Positions 17,448-26,516 are shown, counted from the stretch's first letter. The stretch: DNA of 64,000 nt from an uncultured Thiothrix sp. (GCF_937873765.1 NZ_CALMZC010000054.1:47810-111809); one strand, 5' to 3'. The notes: generated by a model not told the origin, from the sequence alone. Numbers and translations: made by a program.

Positions 17448-17914
17448 AAGTAACGAATCCCTGCCTGCATTTCCTCATAAAGGAGATAATCCGTGATTTG
17501 CATGCCTAATTCCCGATAAGTCTGTTGTGCCTGCTGATTATCCTTTTCGACATATAAACGGAAACCACACACATTGCCCTGCTCAGTCGCTAAAGCTTTA
17601 ACGGCAGCATAAAGCTTGCGATAAATTCCTTGGCGGCGCGACTTAGGCTGCACATAGACACTCTGTACCCACCAAAACACACCATTCCGCCAATCGCTCC
17701 ATTCGGTAGTAATCATTAAAGAGCCGACAACTTGCTCTTCGTGCTCAGCCACTAAATAAAAACCATAGGCTGGATTAGTCAGTAAACTGTGCACACCTGC
17801 TAAAACGAGTTCTGGAATCAGCTCTTTGTGTTCGGTTTCTAAAGCCATCTGTTGATTAAACGCAGTAATAACTACTGCATCTGCCAAGACGGCTTTACGA
17901 ATAATCACCTGCAT
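17429..17914 (-). CDS. GNAT-family N-acetyltransferase
   Basis: A 161-residue acetyl-CoA-dependent acetyltransferase. Visible GNAT features are the N-terminal IIRKAVLADAVVITAFN, the central strand VGSLMITTEWSDW, the acetyl-CoA loop VQPKSRRQGIYRKLY (variant of Q/RxxGxG/A) and LYVEKDNQQAQQTYRELGM near the end. The start at ATG 17914 is supported by AAAGGAG upstream; the open frame continues further but only over the neighbouring transporter gene. It lies 11 bases after the EamA gene, so the two are probably co-transcribed. The acceptor substrate is unknown. Confidence 0.87.
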   Translation of the reverse strand: MQVIIRKAVLADAVVITAFNQQMALETEHKELIPELVLAGVHSLLTNPAYGFYLVAEHEEQVVGSLMITTEWSDWRNGVFWWVQSVYVQPKSRRQGIYRKLYAAVKALATEQGNVCGFRLYVEKDNQQAQQTYRELGMQITDYLLYEEMQAGIRYLKEQAS

Positions 17915-17925
17915 TTTTTGCTCCT

Positions 17926-18786
17926 TTAAGCTTTTAAACGGCGCTGATAATAGATGATAAATAAGCCACTGCCGACGACTAAGCAGACCCCTAAGAGCTG
18001 ATTGAAGGAGACCACCTCCCCAAACACTAAAAAGCCAAATAGTAAAACCCAAGGTAAAACAAAATAGTTGAAGGGCTGCAACACAACAGCAGGCGTATAT
18101 TTTAAAGCGTGAATCATCGAATAATGGCTTAAAATACCAAGTAGACAAAGCGCTGCGACTATTAAACCTTCACTCAGCGTCATCGGTTCCCAAAAGAAAG
18201 GTAAAAAAGGCGCAGTCACTGCAGCAGCCATCAAACCAGTATAAAACAAAGAGGAATCGGCACTGTCGGTGCTCGCCACATAGCGGGTTAATAAACTATA
18301 GATGGCAAATAGCACTGCACACCCCACTGCTACCCAGCTATAAACTGAAAAAGATACTGAACCGGGTGCAATAATCACTAGCGTACCAAGGAAGCCTACC
18401 AAAATACCCAACCAGCGGATCAAGCCTACTTTTTCCCCTAAGAATAAAGGTGATAGCGCTGTGACCATCAGTGGAAAACAGGCAAAAATACTATGCATTT
18501 GCCCCACACCAATATGGGTAAGCGCCCAAGCAAATAATAAGCTTTCTAAACCCAGAAGCACGCCACGCAATAATTGTACAGGCACATTTTTGACTTTGAC
18601 CACTGCACGCAGAGGGCGCTTGCGAGTCGTCCACCAAACGGCAAAACCAAAGAAGACTAAATAGCGAATCCCCAGAAACTGCAACACTGGCATACTATTA
18701 CCAAGCAGTTTAGTCGTGGTGTCTTGAATAGCAAAAATAAAGGTAGTGAAAATCATTAAGGCAATGCCCTTATTATAATCTTGCAT
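17926..18786 (-). CDS. EamA/DMT-family transporter
   Basis: A 286-residue protein with ten predicted membrane helices in two EamA repeats (first repeat from GIALMIFTTFIFAIQDTTTK, second from SWVAVGCAVLFAIYSLLTRY). The family exports amino acids, nucleobases or other metabolites. ATG 18786 has AAGGA eight bases upstream; a GTG at 18810 is a weaker alternative. Substrate is not predictable. Confidence 0.88.
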   Translation of the reverse strand: MQDYNKGIALMIFTTFIFAIQDTTTKLLGNSMPVLQFLGIRYLVFFGFAVWWTTRKRPLRAVVKVKNVPVQLLRGVLLGLESLLFAWALTHIGVGQMHSIFACFPLMVTALSPLFLGEKVGLIRWLGILVGFLGTLVIIAPGSVSFSVYSWVAVGCAVLFAIYSLLTRYVASTDSADSSLFYTGLMAAAVTAPFLPFFWEPMTLSEGLIVAALCLLGILSHYSMIHALKYTPAVVLQPFNYFVLPWVLLFGFLVFGEVVSFNQLLGVCLVVGSGLFIIYYQRRLKA

Positions 18787-19012
18787 GCCAACTATCCTTG
18801 CATTAAACACAGTAGCATAAGCCCTCTAGCAGCTTTAACCAATTACTGAGTCGCACTTTTTAAATCAATAATTAACCCTTCAGGTCAACATTCCTAAGCC
18901 TGCAGATGAAAAAAATTAGCTTGTTGCATCGCAGCATTATTTCTAGAATTTATCTGCATAAATTAATGATTAACACCATAAACACATTACACACCTCACC
19001 TAGAGAAATAAA

Positions 19013-19270
19013 ATGAAAGCCTTAGCCATGATCTACGCTAGTATGATCGAAAACTTCCAGAAAAATCGCACCTTACGTAATTTGAGCAAGCTGAACGATA
19101 GCCAATTAGATGATATTGGTGTTTCACGCGAGTTATTAGCTCAAGGCACGCGAGCCTATCCTTGGCTTATCCTCGAAACCGGTTTGCAACAGCCCACGAC
19201 CGGTGCTGTCTTATTCCAGTTTAAGCAAAAAGCTGCGAATGATAATGATCAGTTGCCACGTGCTGCTTAA
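19013..19270 (+). CDS. DUF1127 (YjiS-like) small protein
   Basis: An 85-residue protein with the DUF1127 motif LRNLSKLNDSQLDDIGVSRE at about residues 22-41. Short DUF1127 proteins have been linked elsewhere to phosphate/carbon uptake and RNA turnover, but the role here is unknown. The C-terminus is low-complexity (KAANDNDQ). GAGAAAT precedes the ATG. Confidence 0.85.
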   Translation: MKALAMIYASMIENFQKNRTLRNLSKLNDSQLDDIGVSRELLAQGTRAYPWLILETGLQQPTTGAVLFQFKQKAANDNDQLPRAA

Positions 19271-19339
19271 GTTTTAGCATCGATCTCACTGCTCACTTCA
19301 CTCTGCAGCTTAGCTAGATTTTCGCGTAGAATACCGCAC

Positions 19340-19969
19340 ATGAATCTAGAGTTTTTTCAGCAAATTTTAACAATCGTTGCGACGGTTACCTTAGCCTTCA
19401 GTGGAGTGCTGCAAGCAGCACGTTATCAGATGGATTTCTTTGGCGCTCTCGTCCTAGCCTTTGTGAGTGCAGTGGGTGGGGGTACTTTACGTGACTTATT
19501 GATTGGGGCTACGCCTGTATTTTGGGCCGTTGATCCTAGCTACATTCAGATCATCATTCCGACCACTGTTCTGTCGATTCTTGCCCTGCGTTTTTATACC
19601 CCCCCCCCTAAACTCTATCTGGTCGATGTTGCAGATGCTGCTGGCTTAGCTCTCTTTGCTATTTTAGGCGCGCAAAAGGCATTGAGTTATCAATTAATTG
19701 AGCCAGTAGCAGTGATTATGGGCGTGATCACAGGCATAGCAGGCGGGATGATTCGCGATGTACTCACACCGACGACACCCTTCGTGATGCGTAGTGAAAT
19801 GTATGCCCTAGCAGCTATTATTGGGGTAGTCGTCTATACTTTAGTTCGTAGCTATATTCCTGAAACAGCAGCGATGATAACTGGTATGTTGGCCATTTTT
19901 AGCTTGAGAGTAGCGGCTATTTATTGGCAAATCCAAGTGCCCATTATTAAATTCAAAGATAAGACTTAA
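19340..19969 (+). CDS. TRIC/YadS-family (UPF0126) membrane channel protein
   Basis: A 209-residue inner-membrane protein with seven helices in two similar halves, each carrying the family's glycine signature (GGGTLRDLLIG near residue 46; AGGMIRDVL near residue 135). Prokaryotic TRIC proteins form trimeric monovalent-cation channels; some are described as glycine-related transporters. The stop is three bases before the next gene's ATG, so it is probably co-transcribed with the dehydrogenase gene. Confidence 0.88.
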   Translation: MNLEFFQQILTIVATVTLAFSGVLQAARYQMDFFGALVLAFVSAVGGGTLRDLLIGATPVFWAVDPSYIQIIIPTTVLSILALRFYTPPPKLYLVDVADAAGLALFAILGAQKALSYQLIEPVAVIMGVITGIAGGMIRDVLTPTTPFVMRSEMYALAAIIGVVVYTLVRSYIPETAAMITGMLAIFSLRVAAIYWQIQVPIIKFKDKT

Positions 19970-19971
19970 AC

Positions 19972-20910
19972 ATGAATCATCTACTCATTTTAAGTCCAGA
20001 AGCTGCAACCTATAAGCGACTACTTGCGTCTTATGCACTCCCTGATTTGTACATGCATCTCGCCACTAGCCTTGAAGTTTTACCTGATAACTTAAGCGAG
20101 ATTAATCTAGTCATAGCGGATCCGCCGCTACTAGCTCCGCTACTCGAACGCTTACCTAAACTTGTTTGGGTACAATCGACTTTTGCAGGGGTGAATGCTT
20201 TATGCCAGCCTGAATTGCGCAGTGACTATTGGCTCACCAATGTCAAAGGCGTATTTGGCTCTTTAATAAGTGAATATGTATTCGGTTATATTTTGGCTTT
20301 GGAGCGGGGTTTACTGCGTGCTTATCGACAACAAACGCAACAACTTTGGCAGCCCTTCTCTTATCGAAGTTTAGCTGGCTTAAGCATCGGGATCGCCGGT
20401 TTAGGTGCTATTGGTCAGCACCTTGCCAGCACTGCCAAACATTTTTCAATGTATGTGAAAGGATTAAAACTGAGTCCTGCAGCTGTACCAAATGTAGATG
20501 AGCTTTACATTCTGCCAGAACTAACGTCCTTTTTGCAGGATTTAGATTATTTAGTCATTACTCTGCCTGCTACAGATCGTACCCATCACTTATTCAATGC
20601 TGCTGCTTTAGCGCAATTAAAATCTGAAACGGTTTTAATTAATGTTGGACGCGGTACTGTTGTCGATCAAGCAGCCTTGACGGAAAGTTTACAAACTAAG
20701 CAATTGCGTGCTGCCGTTTTGGATGTCTTTGAGGAGGAACCCTTACCAGCAAATGACCCCTTGTGGTCTTTGGATAATGTGTATATCACCCCGCATCAGG
20801 CTGCAGTTTCCTTTCCAATGGATGTGGTAAAAATCTTTGTGCAGAATTATCAGCACTTTCACCAAGGTCAAACCTTAGACTACTTGATTGATTTCCAAAA
20901 AGGTTATTAA
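19972..20910 (+). CDS. D-2-hydroxyacid dehydrogenase (GhrA-like)
   Basis: A 312-residue NAD(P)-dependent reductase of 2-keto acids such as glyoxylate or hydroxypyruvate. The Rossmann motif GIAGLGAIGQHLA is near residue 140. The catalytic triad of the family is visible: Arg in INVGRGTVVDQ, Glu in DVFEEEPLP and His in ITPHQAA. Substrate assignment is by family only. It lies between a TRIC gene and hoxF, in the same direction with 2- and 12-base gaps, so it may be transcribed into the hydrogenase operon. Confidence 0.85.
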   Translation: MNHLLILSPEAATYKRLLASYALPDLYMHLATSLEVLPDNLSEINLVIADPPLLAPLLERLPKLVWVQSTFAGVNALCQPELRSDYWLTNVKGVFGSLISEYVFGYILALERGLLRAYRQQTQQLWQPFSYRSLAGLSIGIAGLGAIGQHLASTAKHFSMYVKGLKLSPAAVPNVDELYILPELTSFLQDLDYLVITLPATDRTHHLFNAAALAQLKSETVLINVGRGTVVDQAALTESLQTKQLRAAVLDVFEEEPLPANDPLWSLDNVYITPHQAAVSFPMDVVKIFVQNYQHFHQGQTLDYLIDFQKGY

Positions 20911-20922
20911 TTGTAATACATT

Positions 20923-22680
20923 ATGCACTTAGCCCCACTACCCTCTCTAGCAAAACAGCCATCTGCTGATCATTTGCTACATCGTCTGCACCAGTTGCAG
21001 GAGCATCACCGCTACATTCCTGCTGAAACGCTTGCACCCTTGGCGGCTGAACTAGGTTTGCCCATCAGCCAAATCGAAGCTGTCATTGATTTTTACAATT
21101 TTTTCCACCGTACTCCGCGTGGGTGTTTCGACATTTTATTTAGTAATTGTACCAGTTGTGGCGATCTGGCGTTGATGCAGCAATTGTGCGAGTTGCTGGA
21201 TGTGCAACCTGGTGTGACCCGCGCCGATGGCAAGGTCAGTATTGACCAGACTTCGTGCGTGGGCATGTGTGATCAGGGCGCGGCAGCCTTGGTCAACGGG
21301 CGTACCCTGACCAAACTGACGACGGAACAGTTGCCACAGCTTACTGCACTGGTAAATACTGCCACCCCGCTGGACGCATGGCCTGTCGGCTGGTTTTCAG
21401 TGCAGGACAATATCCGTCATGCCGGTTTGCTGATCAACGATGCATTGCCCGCAGGTGCGGGATTACGCGCCGTCCTGCAAACAGATGCAGATCAGTTGCT
21501 AGCCGAAATCAAGCAATCCGGTTTGCGCGGACGCGGCGGAGCGGGTTTCAATACCGCGCTGAAATGGCAATTGTGCCGCGCTGCCGACGCGCCGGAACAT
21601 TACGTGGTGTGCAACGCCGACGAAGGCGAACCCGGCACGTTCAAAGATCGCGTGTTACTCACTAGCTTTGCGCAACAAGTGTTTGAAGGCATGGCGTTAT
21701 GCGCCTATGTGATCAATGCACGGCACGGTTTCCTGTATCTGCGCGGCGAATACCGCTACTTGTTACCGTCACTAGAAGCCACCCTCGCAGAAATGCACGC
21801 CACCAATTTGCTAGGGGAAAACATCCTCAAGCAACCTGGTTTCGACTTCGACATTAGCATTGTGCTGGGTGCGGGCGCGTATATCTGCGGCGAAGAATCT
21901 TCCTTGCTCGAATCGCTGGAACAAAAACGCGGTGTGGCGCGAGTGCGCCCCCCATTCCCCGTGACTCACGGCTATCGCGGGCAATCTACCGTGGTGGATA
22001 ACGTGGAAACTTTGCTGGCAGCCACCCACATTGCGGTGCATGGCGGGCAATGGTTCCGTGACCACGGTACAGCGCAATCCGCAGGCACAAAAATCCTCAG
22101 TGTGAGTGGCGATTGCACCGCCCCCGGTATTTACGAATTCCCATTCGGCATTAGCTTGCAAACCTTGTTGGAAACTTGTGGCGGATTGGATGCACAAGCC
22201 GTACAAGTTGGGGGGCCGTCTGGCACATTGGTGAGTCGCGAAGAATTCGGGCGCAAGCTGGCGTTTGAAGACCTCGCAACGGGCGGCTCGATCATGGTGT
22301 ATGGCGCACAGCGCGATTTGCTGGCAGTGGTGCGCAATTTCACCCATTTCTTTGCCCACGAAAGCTGCGGATTTTGCACGCCTTGCCGCGTCGGAACACC
22401 GTTGTTGCGCAAGTACATCGATAAAATTGCCGCCGGACATGGTACGGCTTATGACCGCGAAGAAATGGTACGGCTGGGCAAGCTGGTGAAACGCCGTTCG
22501 CATTGTGGGCTGGGGCAAACCGCTGCCAATCCGCTGCTGGATTTGCTGGAAAAATTCCCGCAAGTTTGCAGCGAACGCTTACTGCATCAGGATTACGAAC
22601 CGTTCTTTAATCTGGATGCCGCACTTGCCACGACCCGCGATTTAACCCACCGCGACGATGCAGAGGCGCATTTATCATGA
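20923..22680 (+). CDS. hoxF: NAD-reducing hydrogenase, diaphorase subunit HoxF
   Basis: A 585-residue fusion of NuoE- and NuoF-like parts that passes electrons between the hydrogenase and NAD+. The NuoE part holds a [2Fe-2S] site at Cys76/79 (CTSC) and Cys112/116 (CVGMC). The NuoF part shows the FMN/NAD motif RGRGGAGF and NADEGEPGTFKDR, and a C-terminal [4Fe-4S] site (ESCGFCTPCRVG, HCGLGQ). It overlaps hoxU by four bases (ATGA). The first ~200 bases use AT-richer codons like the upstream genes, then the gene changes to GC-rich usage. In Ralstonia and cyanobacteria the soluble or peripheral cytosolic Hox complex couples H2 oxidation to NADH. Confidence 0.95.
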   Translation: MHLAPLPSLAKQPSADHLLHRLHQLQEHHRYIPAETLAPLAAELGLPISQIEAVIDFYNFFHRTPRGCFDILFSNCTSCGDLALMQQLCELLDVQPGVTRADGKVSIDQTSCVGMCDQGAAALVNGRTLTKLTTEQLPQLTALVNTATPLDAWPVGWFSVQDNIRHAGLLINDALPAGAGLRAVLQTDADQLLAEIKQSGLRGRGGAGFNTALKWQLCRAADAPEHYVVCNADEGEPGTFKDRVLLTSFAQQVFEGMALCAYVINARHGFLYLRGEYRYLLPSLEATLAEMHATNLLGENILKQPGFDFDISIVLGAGAYICGEESSLLESLEQKRGVARVRPPFPVTHGYRGQSTVVDNVETLLAATHIAVHGGQWFRDHGTAQSAGTKILSVSGDCTAPGIYEFPFGISLQTLLETCGGLDAQAVQVGGPSGTLVSREEFGRKLAFEDLATGGSIMVYGAQRDLLAVVRNFTHFFAHESCGFCTPCRVGTPLLRKYIDKIAAGHGTAYDREEMVRLGKLVKRRSHCGLGQTAANPLLDLLEKFPQVCSERLLHQDYEPFFNLDAALATTRDLTHRDDAEAHLS

Positions 22681-23408
22681 GTCATACCTTATTTATTGAC
22701 GGGCTGGAAATCCCTTTCGCGCCCGGACAAACCATTATGGATGCGGCCTTAGCAGCGGGCATTTACATTCCGCACCTGTGCCACAAACCGGGGCTAACCC
22801 CGCACGGCAGTTGCAAACTGTGTACCGTGGATGTGGATGGGCGCAGTGCTGCGGCGTGTACCTTACCCGCTACCGCTGGCATGAAAGTCGATAACCATAC
22901 CCCCGCTTTGCAAGAAGTGCGCAAAACGCTGGTGCAAATGCTGTTCGTGGAAGGCAACCACTTATGCCCGACCTGTAGCAAAACGGGCGATTGTACCTTG
23001 CAAGCCCTCGGCTACCATTTCGGCATGTTGGATGGGCATTTCCCACCGTTTTACCCATTGCGTGAAATCGATGCTTCCCACCCTGACATTGTGTTGGATC
23101 GTGACCGCTGCGTATTGTGTGAATTGTGCGTGCGAGCCAGCCGCGAACAGGATGGCAAAAACGTGTTCGCGATTGGCGGACGCGGAGCAGCTTCGCACCT
23201 AATCGTCAATTCCCCCAGCGGCAAACTCGGCGATAGCGATTTAACGTTGGACGATGCCGCCGCACACATTTGTCCGGTGGGCGCGATTCTGCCGAAAAAT
23301 CATGGGCATGAAATCCCGATTGGGCGGCGTACTTTCGACCTGCATTCGGTTACTGAAGCCGATGTCGCGCACGTCGGCTTACAAAAAACGGAGCATCACG
23401 ATGAGTAA
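22677..23408 (+). CDS. hoxU: NAD-reducing hydrogenase, diaphorase subunit HoxU
   Basis: A 243-residue iron-sulfur electron-wire subunit, like the N-terminus of NuoG. An N-terminal ferredoxin-like [2Fe-2S] domain (CHKPGLTPHGSCKLCTV), a CPTCSKTGDC site and a CVLCELCVRASRE [4Fe-4S] site are in the expected order. The gene overlaps hoxF by four bases and hoxY by eight, indicating translational coupling. It transfers electrons between HoxF and HoxY. Confidence 0.95.
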   Translation: MSHTLFIDGLEIPFAPGQTIMDAALAAGIYIPHLCHKPGLTPHGSCKLCTVDVDGRSAAACTLPATAGMKVDNHTPALQEVRKTLVQMLFVEGNHLCPTCSKTGDCTLQALGYHFGMLDGHFPPFYPLREIDASHPDIVLDRDRCVLCELCVRASREQDGKNVFAIGGRGAASHLIVNSPSGKLGDSDLTLDDAAAHICPVGAILPKNHGHEIPIGRRTFDLHSVTEADVAHVGLQKTEHHDE

Positions 23409-23937
23409 GATTCGGATTGCCACCACCTCACTCGCAGGCTGTTTCGGTTGCCACATGTCGTTTCTAGACATGGATGAGCGACTGGTCGACTTGCTGGAAC
23501 ACGTCGAGTTTGACCGTTCCCCCCTCACTGACATTAAACATTGCCAGCCCTGCGACATTGGTTTGGTGGAAGGCGGACTGTGTAATGCCGAAAACGTGCA
23601 CGTCCTGCGCGAATTCCGTCAGCAATGCAAAATCCTGATTGCGGTCGGGGCGTGCGCCATTAACGGCGGCGTGCCAGCGATGCGCAACCATTACACGGTG
23701 CAGGAATGTTTGGAAGAAGCCTATTTAAACGGCGTGGGCGTGGATAACCCCATGATTCCGTCTGACCCTGAATTGCCGTTGTTGTTATCCAAGGTTCACC
23801 CCCTGCACGAAGTGGTGCGCGTGGATTACTACCTGCCGGGTTGCCCGCCACCGGGCGATGCATTTTTCTCCATTTTGAGCGACTTATTGGCGGGAAAAGA
23901 ACCTTCCCTGCCGAAAGCCATGCTGCATTACGATTGA
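23401..23937 (+). CDS. hoxY: NAD-reducing hydrogenase, small subunit HoxY
   Basis: A 178-residue hydrogenase small subunit with the proximal [4Fe-4S] ligands: CFGCH (Cys14, Cys17), GACAINGG and LPGCPPPGDAF. It has no Tat signal, as expected for the cytoplasmic group 3d enzyme. The true start is ATG 23401 inside the hoxU stop region; the open frame upstream is a shadow of hoxU. It pairs with HoxH, encoded 10 bases downstream. Confidence 0.95.
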   Translation: MSKIRIATTSLAGCFGCHMSFLDMDERLVDLLEHVEFDRSPLTDIKHCQPCDIGLVEGGLCNAENVHVLREFRQQCKILIAVGACAINGGVPAMRNHYTVQECLEEAYLNGVGVDNPMIPSDPELPLLLSKVHPLHEVVRVDYYLPGCPPPGDAFFSILSDLLAGKEPSLPKAMLHYD

Positions 23938-23947
23938 GGGTCTGGAC

Positions 23948-25423
23948 ATGGAATACCATCAAACCGACGGATCACGCCGCATTGCCATTGACCCCATTTC
24001 GCGGGTGGAAGGGCACGGCAAAATTACCCTGCTGCTGGATGCCGACAACCACGTACATGAAGCACGCTTACACATTGTCGAATTTCGCGGCTTTGAGAAA
24101 TTCATCCAAGGTCGCCCCTACACCGAAGTGCCGTATTTTGTACAACGCTTGTGCGGTATTTGCCCCGTTTCCCACCATTTAGCGGCGGCGAAAGCGGTTG
24201 ACCAACTGGTTGGCGTGGATGAATTAACCCCGACCGCGACTAAATTGCGCCGCTTGCTGCATTTCGGACAAGTATTGCAATCGCACGCGCTGCACTTTTT
24301 CCACCTGTCTTCGCCCGACTTTTTGTTTGGTTTTGGCTCGGATATGGCACACCGTAATATCGTCGGCGTGCTGGAAGATTACCCCGACATTGGTTTGAAA
24401 GGCATAAAACTGCGCAAGTACGGGCAGCAAGTCATCGCTGCAATTGCGGGTAAGCGCATTCACGGCGCGGCAACCGTTCCCGGCGGCATGAACAAAACCT
24501 TAAGTAATGACGAACGTAAAGCCTTACTGGTGGATGTTGCCGACATTATTACGTGGTCACAGGATGCGGTAACGCTGAATGAAACCATTCACTTACAACA
24601 CCCCGAAAACCATGCTTTCGCCACCATGCCCACCAATTATGTGGGTATGGTCGGTACGCAAGGCGAAATGGAGCTGTACCACGGCGGCTTACGTGCCAGA
24701 CGTGCCGATGGCAGTGACATTTTCGACCAGTTTGATTACACCCAATACAACGCGGCGATTCGTGAGGAAGTGCGCAACTGGTCGTACATGAAATTCCCTT
24801 ACCTCACCACGCTTGGCAAGGAAAACGGCTGGTATCGCGTTGGGCCGTTAGCACGGGTCAATCTGTGCGACAGCATTCCCACTCCGTTGGCAGAAGCGGC
24901 GCGGGTACGTTTCCGTGCTTTTGCGAATGGTGCGTATGTACACGACACGCTGGCGTTCCATTGGGCGCGAATGATCGAAATGTTGTACTGCGCCGAAGCG
25001 ATTCAAGCATTGCTGCATGACCCTGAGATTATGGGCACGGATTTGGTGGTAACGGGTGAAAAACGCCGTGAAGGCATCGGCGTGATCGAAGCTCCACGCG
25101 GTACACTGTTCCACCATTACCAAGTGGATGAACAAGGGCTGGTGGAAAAAGCCAACCTGATTGTTTCCACCACCAGTAATAACCATGCGATGAATGAATC
25201 GGTGCGTTCGGTTGCCAATCACTACCTTGACGGGCAGGAAATCACCGAAGGCTTGCTCAATCATCTGGAAGTCGCGGTGCGTGCGTATGACCCGTGCTTG
25301 TCTTGCGCCACTCATGCTTTGGGCAAAATGCCATTACAAGTGGAATTGGTGAGTCATGACGGGCAATTGCTCAGCCGCGTCAGTAAAAATATCGATGGCA
25401 GTATTGGGTGTGAACTTGACTAA
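23948..25423 (+). CDS. hoxH: NAD-reducing [NiFe] hydrogenase, large subunit HoxH
   Basis: A 491-residue catalytic subunit that splits or forms H2 at a NiFe site. The nickel ligands are visible as RLCGICPVSHH (Cys69, Cys72) and DPCLSCATH (Cys450, Cys453), with the RVEGHGK motif at 19-25. A 35-residue extension follows His456 and should be removed by the protease HoxW encoded next. Length and motifs fit group 3d. No hyp maturation genes are in the window, so they must be elsewhere. Confidence 0.95.
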   Translation: MEYHQTDGSRRIAIDPISRVEGHGKITLLLDADNHVHEARLHIVEFRGFEKFIQGRPYTEVPYFVQRLCGICPVSHHLAAAKAVDQLVGVDELTPTATKLRRLLHFGQVLQSHALHFFHLSSPDFLFGFGSDMAHRNIVGVLEDYPDIGLKGIKLRKYGQQVIAAIAGKRIHGAATVPGGMNKTLSNDERKALLVDVADIITWSQDAVTLNETIHLQHPENHAFATMPTNYVGMVGTQGEMELYHGGLRARRADGSDIFDQFDYTQYNAAIREEVRNWSYMKFPYLTTLGKENGWYRVGPLARVNLCDSIPTPLAEAARVRFRAFANGAYVHDTLAFHWARMIEMLYCAEAIQALLHDPEIMGTDLVVTGEKRREGIGVIEAPRGTLFHHYQVDEQGLVEKANLIVSTTSNNHAMNESVRSVANHYLDGQEITEGLLNHLEVAVRAYDPCLSCATHALGKMPLQVELVSHDGQLLSRVSKNIDGSIGCELD

Positions 25424-25865
25424 AATTGCTCCCATTCTGCTGTTTGGCTACGGTAATCTGGGGCGCGGCGATGATGCACTGGGCGTATTGTTGCAGGAAG
25501 CCATTGCTGCCCTGCAACTGCCCCGTGTCGAATGCTTAACCGATATGCAATTACAGGTCGAACATATTACCGATCTGGTCGGGCGGGAACGCATTCTGTT
25601 CGTGGATGCCGACGTGAGTTGCGCCGCGCCGTATCTATTGGAAAAACTAACCGCACAACAGGATGACAGTTACACCAGCCACGCGCTAACGCCTGCCGCT
25701 TTGCTTCATGCTTTCCGTCAAGTGTATGGCATGGATGCGCCCCCCACGCAGGTATTGCACATTCGCGGCTATGTCTTTGAATTAGGCGATGATTTGAGCC
25801 TAAAGGCTCGGGAGAACTTAGCGCAAGCTCTATCGCTTATTAAGCAATCTTGGCCTTTTTTCTAA
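25395..25865 (+). CDS. hoxW: Hydrogenase maturation protease HoxW
   Basis: A ~156-residue M52-type endopeptidase that trims the HoxH C-terminus after nickel insertion. The family motif LFGYGNLGRGDDALG is at the N-terminus, and the nickel-sensing acidic/His residues appear in LTDMQLQVEHITDL and FVDADVS. The start is uncertain: ATG 25395 or GTG 25410, both inside hoxH and without a clear ribosome site, suggesting translational coupling. Codon use returns to the AT-richer local style in the last ~25 codons. Confidence 0.88.
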   Translation: MAVLGVNLTKIAPILLFGYGNLGRGDDALGVLLQEAIAALQLPRVECLTDMQLQVEHITDLVGRERILFVDADVSCAAPYLLEKLTAQQDDSYTSHALTPAALLHAFRQVYGMDAPPTQVLHIRGYVFELGDDLSLKARENLAQALSLIKQSWPFF

Positions 25866-25880
25866 CTACGCCTCCAGTAG

Positions 25881-25946
25881 AAAGCAGCCTATTGGTCTAC
25901 TTCGCTTATATTAGCTGATAGTATCACCGGCAAGGCTGCTTTTTTG
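25881..25946 (+). terminator. Terminator-like hairpin after hoxW
   Basis: AAAGCAGCC (25881-25889) pairs with GGCTGCTTT (25934-25942), followed by more T residues. The loop is long (44 bases), so efficiency is uncertain. It also lies downstream of the converging SH3b gene. Confidence 0.5.
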
Positions 25947-25967
25947 CTAACCTGAACTCAGATTAGT

Positions 25968-26516
25968 TTAGTACTGTAATGGCACATCCATTTGCTGGTA
26001 TTTCGGTGCAAACTTTGGTTTAACACCACTGATATTAGCTCCGGGCTGACAGGAATAATGGTGATTATGCATGACCCCACCATTAGGATGGCTATGCGTA
26101 ACAGAGCGTGTACACTCATTGGCCGGATGCGTATGGCTGACACTAGCATTCCGAGTATTCGGACGTATTTGGCGTGTAGGACGCTGCTGACGAGTTTGGC
26201 GGTTAACACGATTCGAAGAAGTTTGCTGCGTTACTGGCTGTAAGAACCGCTGATTTACCCAACCACTCTGCCCCGCCCAACTCACCTCAATCCAATTACC
26301 TTGTTTGTTGCCAGTAGCTACCACCGTTTGGCCATTATGGGGAATGCTGCCGATAACATCACTATTCGAATCAGGACCAGCACGCATATTTAAGGCATCG
26401 TTGCTGCTGACGTTTACCACTTGCATGAATTGAGTAGCTGCCTGAGCCGATACTACCCCTGCTAAAGCCAGCGCTGATGCTAAAGCAAGCGTGCGTAGTG
26501 TTTGACGTAGTTTCAT
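25968..26516 (-). CDS. Secreted SH3b-domain protein with His-rich C-terminus
   Basis: A 182-residue exported protein. A Sec signal (residues 1-27, ending SAQAA) is followed by one bacterial SH3 type-3 domain (about 30-92: NVSSNDALNMRAGPDSNSDV, GWVNQRFL). A basic Arg/Gln/Thr linker leads to a His-rich segment (about 130-160: VSHTHPANECTRSVTHSHPN, HNHHYSC) with two cysteines that could bind metal. SH3b domains usually bind peptidoglycan or peptides. The metal idea is inference. Function is unknown. Confidence 0.82.
   Translation of the reverse strand: MKLRQTLRTLALASALALAGVVSAQAATQFMQVVNVSSNDALNMRAGPDSNSDVIGSIPHNGQTVVATGNKQGNWIEVSWAGQSGWVNQRFLQPVTQQTSSNRVNRQTRQQRPTRQIRPNTRNASVSHTHPANECTRSVTHSHPNGGVMHNHHYSCQPGANISGVKPKFAPKYQQMDVPLQY

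Noticed and set aside
21811..22563. Long antisense open frame inside hoxF, and similar frames opposite hoxU, hoxY and hoxH
   Set aside because: These are side effects of GC-rich codon use in the hox genes; the sense genes have complete motifs and coupled starts.
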